A DNA stretch of 64,000 bases. It comes from Rhodococcus sp. 14-1411-2a (GTDB lineage Bacteria > Actinomycetota > Actinomycetes > Mycobacteriales > Mycobacteriaceae). The notes beneath the pieces were generated by a model. It was not told where the DNA came from. It saw only the letters and a program-made list of their open reading frames with translations, and ran no database searches. Numbering within the stretch: the first letter of the stretch is position 1; the number at the start of each line of letters is the position of its first letter. This document shows, piece by piece, positions 57,801 through 64,000 of the stretch. The position numbers and the translations under genes are program-made. Location of the stretch: assembly GCF_002259485.1 (NCBI RefSeq), contig NZ_NPGA01000020.1, positions 1-64,000 of the forward strand, written 5' to 3'.

Positions 57801-59135
57801 TCAGCGCTTCGTAGGACTCCAGATGTCGCCGAACGGTATCGAACGCCCCAGAATACGTTCTGCTGCACGGTGTCCCGACTTCAACGCCGCTGTGACCGTT
57901 GCCGGATCTTCGGTCCATGTCGCCTCACCGGCGAGGTGAAGCACGTTTGCGATCGGAGTGGCGAGGTCGTCGTGATCGCGCGTACGTGAACCCACCGTCA
58001 TGTACGAGTACGAACCGTACGAGAACGGATCGTCCTGCCAGCGAGTGACATACACGCGGTCTGGTGCAACGACCCGGTCGCCGTACAGGCCACGCAGCGC
58101 CTCGAGAACCGAGTCCGCGATGCGCGCGTCCGACCAGTGCCGAGTCTGCTGCGCACAGGTACCCGCTGCGAACGTCAGAAGCGTCGGACGTCCCTGGGGC
58201 ATGGTCACGTCGTACCAGGAGTGCCACCAGCGCCCGGCTTCGCCCTGCTGCCGAACGGCATAGACGTTCTCGTCCCAGAACTTGGTGGGGAACCGCAGGA
58301 ACACTTTCTCGAAGGCATTCATCTCGAGTCGTTCGAGTGCACCCGAAACAGGTTCCGGTAGAGGCGGTTCCACGGTGAACGTCGGCGACTTCAGTACTCC
58401 GATCGGCACCGTCACCACAGCGCGCTCGGCCGAGAACGTCCCGGATCCGGTGTCGACCCCAACTCCGTCTCGACCCCAACGGACCTGCCTCACCACGTGT
58501 TCGAGCCGGACGTCGAGCCCCACGGCCAATCGAACCGCCAGCTCGTCGTAACCGTCGGGGAACACGACTTCGTCGCCCTCGATGGCGTCGTCGTCCAAAC
58601 CGTGCGCGTCGAGGAGGTCTTTTCCTACTCCCAACTGTTCCTCGGCTCGATGTCCGAGGAACTCGCGAACTCGTTCGAGTCGGTCGATGTTCCAATCCAG
58701 TTGCGTCAGAGTTGCTTCCACTGCGTCTCCGAACGACGTTCCCGGGGACGACGTCGCAACCGTTGCGGCGAACAGTTCGTCGAAGTGGTGAACGTCGGCG
58801 CCGAACTGCGCGGCGGACTCGTCGCTCAACCTGGTCCCGGTGGGGGAGTAGTACGCGATGGGCCTGCCGTCGGGTTGGTAGCTACCGACGGTGAACTCGA
58901 CGGTCCGCATTCCGAAGGCGTGTACGGCATCGGCGAGAGGGTTGTCGTCCGTTCCGTGAATCCAGGACGCGCCGACGTCGAGGATGCCGTCGGCGGTGCG
59001 CATCGTCCAGACCCGACCGCCCACGCGGTCTCTGGCCTCGAGAACGACGACTCGCTGACCGGCACGATGGAGGAGTCTCGCAACGACCAAGCCGGAAATA
59101 CCTGCCCCGACCACGAGGGTATCGACGTGTGTCAC
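57801..59135 (-). CDS. Flavin monoamine/polyamine oxidase
   Basis: A 444-residue amine oxidase. The N-terminal FAD motif is LVVGAGISGLVVARLL with EARDRVGGRVW, the substrate-lid segment is DVGASWIHG, and the C-terminal FAD contact is HLAGEATWTEDPATV. The second in-frame GTG (59135) is chosen because AGGAG is five bases before it; the first GTG at 59141 overlaps that site. Relatives oxidise putrescine, other polyamines or aromatic amines, giving aldehyde, ammonia and peroxide. The gene is between an amino-acid symporter and a kinase gene, and the exact substrate is open. Confidence 0.9.
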   Translation of the reverse strand: MTHVDTLVVGAGISGLVVARLLHRAGQRVVVLEARDRVGGRVWTMRTADGILDVGASWIHGTDDNPLADAVHAFGMRTVEFTVGSYQPDGRPIAYYSPTGTRLSDESAAQFGADVHHFDELFAATVATSSPGTSFGDAVEATLTQLDWNIDRLERVREFLGHRAEEQLGVGKDLLDAHGLDDDAIEGDEVVFPDGYDELAVRLAVGLDVRLEHVVRQVRWGRDGVGVDTGSGTFSAERAVVTVPIGVLKSPTFTVEPPLPEPVSGALERLEMNAFEKVFLRFPTKFWDENVYAVRQQGEAGRWWHSWYDVTMPQGRPTLLTFAAGTCAQQTRHWSDARIADSVLEALRGLYGDRVVAPDRVYVTRWQDDPFSYGSYSYMTVGSRTRDHDDLATPIANVLHLAGEATWTEDPATVTAALKSGHRAAERILGRSIPFGDIWSPTKR

Positions 59136-59165
59136 CGTCACTCCTGTCCGCCGACGGCCGTGGGG

Positions 59166-60524
59166 TCAGTTCCCTCGGCCGGAATTGCCGTTTCCGTTCC
59201 CGCTGTTGCCATTTCCTGAATTGCCGTTCCCACTGGTGCCGTTGCCGCTTCCCGAATTGCCGTTCCCTGGATTTCCGTTGCCGTTTCCCGGCGGTAGCGG
59301 CGCAGGCGCGGCCGGTTCGATCGGATCCGGATTCGACGTGGGGACGGGTGCAGGCTCGGGAGGGTTCGAGAAAACCGGGATCGAGGTCGCCGGTGCGGGC
59401 TCAGGTGCAGGTGTTGTGGCCGCAACGGTCGGCGACTCCACGAGTGTCGGAGCCGGTGTCGCAGGTGACATGGGCTCCGGCTCATCACCCGTGCCCACTG
59501 CGACCCAGACGATCGCCGCGCCCAGCGAAACGAACAGAGCCGCTGCCGCCGGGATCATCCATCGTCGGCGGTGAGATTCGGCCGTAGCCGACGCTGGAAA
59601 TGTTGTGGGCGCAGCCCTGTCGATGGGTTCGACGGGCATCACGGCAGTGTGAGCAAGAGGTGTCGTGCTGCGCGAGAGCGCGCGCAGTCGGTGGGCAACT
59701 GCAGCTGCGTCCGGTCGATCCTCCGGGCGTCTGGCTGTCATCTCCGTCAACAGCGCGTGCCAGTCCGGTCCGAGCCCCTCGGGGACGTCGGGATCGCGGT
59801 GCAGGCGCGCCACCGCTGCTGCCACGGCGCTTCCCTCGAATGCCATTGTGCCGCTCAGGCATTCGATGAGAACGAGACCCAGCGTATAGATGTCCGTCGG
59901 CGGGCCGGCAGACGTACCCGTTGCCTGCTCCGGGCTGAGGTAGTGCGCAGTACCGACTGTGGTGCCGTGCTCGGTGAGTCGTTCGGCGTCGACGATACGG
60001 GCGATGCCGAAATCGGCAAGTTTGGCGCATTGCCCCACGCCCACGTCCGGTGCCTGCGCGACGAGAATGTTGGCCGGCTTGATGTCCCGATGGACCACAC
60101 CCCGGTCGTGAATGTAGGCGAGAGCTTCCGCCAACTCGTAACCGATCCGCGCGACGTGTGCGGCGTTCATCGATCGGCTCCGGCGATACGCACTCAGAGT
60201 CGGACCGTCGATCAGCTCCATCACCAGGTACGGAACCGGCATCCCGCTGTCGTCGAGTGCAGTGCCCGCGTCGTACAGCGTCACCAGACCCGGGTGCGAC
60301 AGCGACGCGAGAGTACGAATTTCTGCATCGATGCGCTGTGCAGAGTCCGGCGGCTCACCGTGGCGAAATATCTTCACCGCTACGGACCGGCCGAGAACGT
60401 CGTCGTCGGCGTGCACGACGTCGGCCATTGCGCCGCGTCCCAACACGGTGCCCAGTCGGTATCGATCCGCGAAGAGGCGGTCGTGAGGGGCACGAGGGCG
60501 AGAGTCCGCTCCCACTGTCGTCAC
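59166..60524 (-). CDS. Membrane-anchored Ser/Thr protein kinase with Gly/Asn-rich external tail
   Basis: A 452-residue Hanks-type kinase. The Gly-rich loop is LGRGAMADV, ATP-binding Lys51 is in AVKIF, the catalytic loop HRDIKPAN is at 145-152, and DFG is at 171-173. A transmembrane helix spans about 321-343. The outside part has Pro/Ala/Thr-rich sequence and then a Gly-Asn-Ser repeat (413-452). There is no PASTA domain, so it is not PknB-like; its layout is nearer to orphan actinobacterial kinases. The start is a GTG with a weak ribosome-binding site, divergent from the EAL gene. Confidence 0.9.
   Translation of the reverse strand: MTTVGADSRPRAPHDRLFADRYRLGTVLGRGAMADVVHADDDVLGRSVAVKIFRHGEPPDSAQRIDAEIRTLASLSHPGLVTLYDAGTALDDSGMPVPYLVMELIDGPTLSAYRRSRSMNAAHVARIGYELAEALAYIHDRGVVHRDIKPANILVAQAPDVGVGQCAKLADFGIARIVDAERLTEHGTTVGTAHYLSPEQATGTSAGPPTDIYTLGLVLIECLSGTMAFEGSAVAAAVARLHRDPDVPEGLGPDWHALLTEMTARRPEDRPDAAAVAHRLRALSRSTTPLAHTAVMPVEPIDRAAPTTFPASATAESHRRRWMIPAAAALFVSLGAAIVWVAVGTGDEPEPMSPATPAPTLVESPTVAATTPAPEPAPATSIPVFSNPPEPAPVPTSNPDPIEPAAPAPLPPGNGNGNPGNGNSGSGNGTSGNGNSGNGNSGNGNGNSGRGN
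59169..59288 (-). repeat. Tandem Gly-Asn-Ser coding repeat in the kinase tail
   Basis: Forty codons encode reiterated G-N-G-N, S-G-N-G-N and P-G-N-G-N units. The DNA shows recurring TTCCCG/GTTGCC-type hexamer blocks on the plus strand. Such in-frame repeats expand and contract easily. The segment is outside the membrane and probably disordered. Confidence 0.85.
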
Positions 60525-60667
60525 CGCCGTTCGTCGAGTCCTTCGAGCACCTTATAACCAGTCGATCGACGTGCAGACCGCAGTCGGCTGTGGACATCAC
60601 GGTGCAGTCGGGCAAGATGATGACCCGGGTGGGGACCGATCGATCAGTATCGAGGGAGGGTCCACCC

Positions 60668-61921
60668 ATGTGTCGAGGCTCGACGAGTGCCGCAATTTCG
60701 CCGGTGTCGATCGACATCACGTCGGTCTATCAGCCGATCGTCTTGCTCGACGGGCGCGCCGTCGTAGGGTACGAAGCGTTGGTGCGGACCTGCGGAGAAG
60801 GTCCGCCGATCCCGCCACCGGAACTGTTGGGGGTGGCACGCGCGCAGGGCGTCACCGCCGATTTCGATTGGCGGTGCAGACTCAGCGCGCTCCGCGGTGC
60901 CGTCGAGTCCGGCTATCCCGATCAGCTCGCGCTGTTCGTCAATGCCGAACCTGTTGCCCTCGATGCACCTCCTCCTCGGGACTACCTACCGATGCTCGCC
61001 GACGCGTCGCGGCTGTCGATCATCGTCGAGATCACCGAGCGTGATCTGATGGGTGATCCGGCGGGTCTGCTGAGGGCGGCCGAGCACGCCAGAAACCTGG
61101 GGTGGCGAGTCGCCATCGACGATGTCGGGGCAGATTCCTCCAGCCTGGCGCTGATCCCGCTGCTGCGTCCCGACGTGATCAAGCTCGACATGGCTCTGGT
61201 GCAGGGGCGTTCGAGCAACGAGACCGCCGCCATCGTCGCTGCCGTTGCCGCCGAGGCCGAACGTACCGGTGCCCTGGTCCTGGCCGAGGGGATCGAAACC
61301 GAGCGGCACGAGAGCTATGCGCGCGCGATGGGGGCCGTTCTGGGGCAAGGATACCTCTACGGCACACCGGCCCCTCTCCCGGATTTCGGTGAGGTACCCG
61401 AACCCGTCCGTTCGCTCGACCTGGATGGAACGGTCACCGTGCGCGCCCCGGTGGCGGTCACGCCGTACGGGCTCACCCATTCGCTCGGTGCCCGCAGGCA
61501 CGCGGATTCCACACTGCTCGACGCCATCGAGAACAGTTTGCTGCACAGTGCATACGGCACCGGTTCCTCGACCGTCGTACTGGCGACGGTGAGCGCGTCC
61601 ACCGGCCTGACGCCTGCACGCGAGGCGATGTTCGAGGACCTCGCCACCCGGACCGCGCTGACGGCTGTCTTCGACTCGCATGCCGCGCCGCCTGCGCCCA
61701 GCTTCCGTGCTGTGGTGGTGGGCGCGGACGAACCGTTGGCGCTGGAGCGTTCGATCGTGATTCTTGCTCCGATGTCGAGTGTGGCGCTCATTGCGGTGGA
61801 GCGAGGCACGGCCGAGGACGGCACCCCCATGTACGACTACCGCCTGACCTACGACCGTCATGTCGTACTGGATGCTGCAACAGTGCTTTTGAGACGAATA
61901 CCGGCCAGATCTGCGGTCTGA
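60668..61921 (+). CDS. EAL-domain cyclic-di-GMP phosphodiesterase-like protein with C-terminal DICT domain
   Basis: A 417-residue soluble protein. The EAL domain (about 15-245) keeps the catalytic set: Glu36 (YEALVR), Asn92 (FVNAEP), Glu121 (EITE), Asp151-Asp152 (DDVG), Lys172 (IKLD), Glu207 (EGIE) and Gln227. It should therefore hydrolyse c-di-GMP to pGpG. The C-terminal roughly 150 residues resemble the DICT sensory domain, placing a sensor after the enzyme. The ATG at 60668 has GAGGGAGGG upstream; the longer open frame overlaps the divergent kinase gene. No GGDEF protein is in the window. Confidence 0.87.
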   Translation: MCRGSTSAAISPVSIDITSVYQPIVLLDGRAVVGYEALVRTCGEGPPIPPPELLGVARAQGVTADFDWRCRLSALRGAVESGYPDQLALFVNAEPVALDAPPPRDYLPMLADASRLSIIVEITERDLMGDPAGLLRAAEHARNLGWRVAIDDVGADSSSLALIPLLRPDVIKLDMALVQGRSSNETAAIVAAVAAEAERTGALVLAEGIETERHESYARAMGAVLGQGYLYGTPAPLPDFGEVPEPVRSLDLDGTVTVRAPVAVTPYGLTHSLGARRHADSTLLDAIENSLLHSAYGTGSSTVVLATVSASTGLTPAREAMFEDLATRTALTAVFDSHAAPPAPSFRAVVVGADEPLALERSIVILAPMSSVALIAVERGTAEDGTPMYDYRLTYDRHVVLDAATVLLRRIPARSAV

Positions 61922-62013
61922 GCCCGCGGGCGTCTCGTCAAGATCGCGTAAATTATTGCTCGAAATTCGGTAAATGGCGTCTTCTGCGGTCAACGTGCTG
62001 TTCACTCGAAGCC

Positions 62014-63558
62014 ATGAGCTCTCACCCCCTCGCAACCGATGAACTGGCCGCGGACGGAGGCACGATCAGCTCCATCGAGACGGCGATCAACAATGCCTTC
62101 GATCCGATCTCCGCTGCCGTGTCGAATCTCGTCTTCTTCACCGTGAACATCGGCGGAGCCGCTGTTCCACTGATCGTCCTCTGGCTCATCGTCGGTGCCG
62201 TCGTCTTCACAGTGGCGTTCAAGTTCATCCAGGTCCGCGGAATCAAGCGTGCGTTGATTCTCGTCAGCGGCAAGGAGGACGAGGCGGACGCGCCCGGCGA
62301 AGTCAGCCACTTCAGAGCTCTCACCGCCGCGGTGTCCGGAACAGTCGGTCTCGGCAACATCGCCGGTGTCGCGGTCGCCGTGACACTCGGTGGACCCGGT
62401 GCCACCCTCTGGATGATCCTCGCCGGCTTGCTGGGCATGGCATCGAAGTTCGTCGAGTGCACGCTCGGCGTGAAGTACCGAGACATCAACGAGGACGGCA
62501 CCGTCTCCGGCGGACCCATGAAATACCTGACCAAGGGTCTCGCAGAGCGAGGACTGGCCAAGGTCGGCAAGGTCATGGCCGTCTTCTACGCCATCGTCAT
62601 CACGTTCTTCGCCATCAGCGGCGGCAACATGTTCCAGGCCAACCAGACGTACGCACAGGTCCGCTCCGTCACCGGCGGTGACGATGGATTCCTCGCTTCC
62701 GACGGAGCCAAAGCAGTGTTCGGCATAGTCGTCGCGCTGATCATCGGACTGGTCATCATCGGCGGCATGAAGTCGATCTCGGCGGTGACCGCCAAGCTCG
62801 TGCCGACGATGGCGCTGATCTACATCGTCGCGTGCGGCGTCGTCATCGCCGTCAACTTCCGTTCCGTCCCCACGGCGTTCACGGCGATCTTCGAAGGTGC
62901 GTTCTCGCCCGAGGGTGTGGCCGGCGGCGTACTCGGCGTCATGATCATCGGATTCCAGCGCGCCGCGTTCTCGAACGAGGCAGGACTGGGTTCGGCGGCC
63001 ATCGCGCACTCGGCCGTCAAGACCAGGCATCCGGTCACCGAGGGCTTCGTGGCCATGCTCGAGCCCTTCATCGACACGGTTGTCATCTGTACCGCGACCG
63101 CACTGACCATCGTGATCGCCAACACCGTCACCTGGCAGGATCAGCGCGCGATCGTCGCCGAAACCGGTGAGCTTCCCGCCGGCGGTGTCACCCTCACCTC
63201 CGACGCCTTCGAGACCGTGCTCCCGTGGTTCCCGTACGTGTTGACTCTCGCGGTGGCTCTGTTCGCGCTCTCGACCGCAATCACCTGGGCCTACTACGGA
63301 CTGCAGGCGTGGACGTCGTTGTTCGGACGCAGCCGCTTCTCGCGGACCTTCTTCAACGTGATGTTCTGCATGTTCACCGTCATCGGAACCGTACTGTCCC
63401 TCGGCTCGGTGCTCGATTTCGCCGACGCCACCTTGTTCCTGCTGGCATTGGTGAACATCACCGGCCTGTACCTGCTGTTGCCCGTGGTCAAACGCGAACT
63501 CTCCGAGTACCTGGCTATGCGTCGAGGCGAGCCGGACAAGGTCGACGCCGAGGTGTGA
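62014..63558 (+). CDS. Alanine/glycine:cation symporter (AGCS family), copy 2
   Basis: A 514-residue sodium:amino-acid symporter. The signature GTVGLGNIAGVAVAVTLGGP and the loop FSNEAGLGSAAIAHS are present with about 10-11 transmembrane helices. An N-terminal extension of about 30 residues precedes the first helix. The ribosome-binding site is weak. It converges on the PucR-type gene with only 18 bp between, so the two may affect each other's transcript ends. Confidence 0.93.
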   Translation: MSSHPLATDELAADGGTISSIETAINNAFDPISAAVSNLVFFTVNIGGAAVPLIVLWLIVGAVVFTVAFKFIQVRGIKRALILVSGKEDEADAPGEVSHFRALTAAVSGTVGLGNIAGVAVAVTLGGPGATLWMILAGLLGMASKFVECTLGVKYRDINEDGTVSGGPMKYLTKGLAERGLAKVGKVMAVFYAIVITFFAISGGNMFQANQTYAQVRSVTGGDDGFLASDGAKAVFGIVVALIIGLVIIGGMKSISAVTAKLVPTMALIYIVACGVVIAVNFRSVPTAFTAIFEGAFSPEGVAGGVLGVMIIGFQRAAFSNEAGLGSAAIAHSAVKTRHPVTEGFVAMLEPFIDTVVICTATALTIVIANTVTWQDQRAIVAETGELPAGGVTLTSDAFETVLPWFPYVLTLAVALFALSTAITWAYYGLQAWTSLFGRSRFSRTFFNVMFCMFTVIGTVLSLGSVLDFADATLFLLALVNITGLYLLLPVVKRELSEYLAMRRGEPDKVDAEV

Positions 63559-63576
63559 GAAGGATCGGTCGACGGG

Positions 63577-64000
63577 TCAGCCGCCGGGGACGGTACAGCC
63601 CTGGCGGCGGGCCTGTTCGAGAAACACCGCAGTGGCGATCCCCGGGAATCGGGGGGAGCCTGCCGGTAGTGGACCGAGAACGTCGAACAGCCGGTCGAGC
63701 CGTTGATAGAGCGTCTGCCTCTGTATCCGAAGGCTTTTCGCAGTCTCGGTCTTGCTACCCCAATGGGTGATGTAGGCCAGCAGGGTCACGTACAACTCTC
63801 CGTGCCGCTCCCGATCGTGTGCGAGCAACGGTCCGATCTGATCGTGGACGAACTTCTCGACCGTGGATTTCCCCGACATCGACTCCACCAGTAGGGCAAG
63901 TGCGAAATTGCGGGCATCGCGGATGCGGTCGTGAGGGCCGAGGTCCAGCGCGAGCACTGCTGTGGCGGTGTCGAAACACCGGCGTAGACCGTGGCGATCG
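63577..64000 (-). CDS. PucR/CdaR-type transcriptional regulator, C-terminal part
   Basis: The frame runs off the right edge of the window, so the N-terminus is missing. The visible roughly 140 residues end in the PucR helix-turn-helix: ELYVTLLAYITHWGSKTETAKSLRIQRQTLYQRLDRLFDVLG, split by the turn. It is preceded by the helical GGDEF-like region of this family (GLRRCFDTATAVLALDLG). Such regulators often activate amino-acid or purine catabolism. The neighbouring AGCS symporter is a possible target, by position only. Confidence 0.88.
   Translation of the reverse strand, partial: DRHGLRRCFDTATAVLALDLGPHDRIRDARNFALALLVESMSGKSTVEKFVHDQIGPLLAHDRERHGELYVTLLAYITHWGSKTETAKSLRIQRQTLYQRLDRLFDVLGPLPAGSPRFPGIATAVFLEQARRQGCTVPGG

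Noticed and set aside
56223..63558. The two AGCS symporters as a duplicated segment
   Set aside because: They share only family motifs, lie on opposite strands and differ in length and termini, so a recent duplication is not supported.

Overview
The window is high-GC DNA whose first 17.5 kb follows the gene order tpr, HAD phosphatase, tlyA, NAD kinase, recN, steA, steB, pyrG, Nudix, xerD, parA, scpA, scpB, rluB, cmk, der. This is the order of the Mycobacterium tuberculosis Rv1691-Rv1713 block as I know it. Together with DtxR/IdeR-like iron boxes and many GTG starts, it points to a mycolic-acid actinobacterium, most likely Rhodococcus or a close relative. The genus call is inference from gene order and protein character, not from a search.

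Layout. 1-139: 3' end of a 5S rRNA and its terminator. 170-17479: conserved core genes, mostly translationally coupled through ATGA or GTGA overlaps. 17565-17638: tRNA-Pro(GGG), then about 500 bp without a credible gene and a small hypothetical gene. 18660-26367: a catabolic island. Its minus-strand operon carries a DapA-like aldolase, a DAO-type oxidase, a free-standing allophanate-hydrolase-C-like protein and a hydantoinase. A divergent LacI regulator and a three-gene amino-acid-type ABC importer follow. 26500-28491: a TerD domain fused to a PD-(D/E)xK nuclease-like domain.

28541-47450: an iron-acquisition cluster. A siderophore-binding lipoprotein on the plus strand has its own iron box. 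The converging minus-strand operon encodes a formyltransferase, a heterodimeric ABC exporter and two large NRPSs, with a second iron box in front. Adenylation-domain pocket residues read by eye predict formyl-hydroxyornithine, serine and hydroxyornithine, a composition of the coelichelin/foroxymithine/rhequichelin kind. The ornithine hydroxylase that would be needed is not in the window.

47605-64000: mixed accessory and housekeeping genes. These are an AHSA1-like protein, an Fpg-type glycosylase with an altered zinc finger, a carboxymuconolactone decarboxylase-like protein, an XRE regulator divergent from an SDR, and an SRPBCC-acyl-CoA synthetase fusion. Then come a DASS transporter, an AGCS symporter, an amine oxidase, a Ser/Thr kinase with a Gly/Asn-rich tail, an EAL-DICT protein, a second AGCS symporter and the 3' part of a PucR-type regulator cut by the window edge.

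The most unusual items are three. The NRPS pair has odd domain order: a half-domain at the end of one enzyme and C-E-C without an intervening A-T in the other. The hydantoinase/oxidase/aldolase operon has a stand-alone AH_C-like protein and no obvious known pathway. The TerD-nuclease fusion stands alone.
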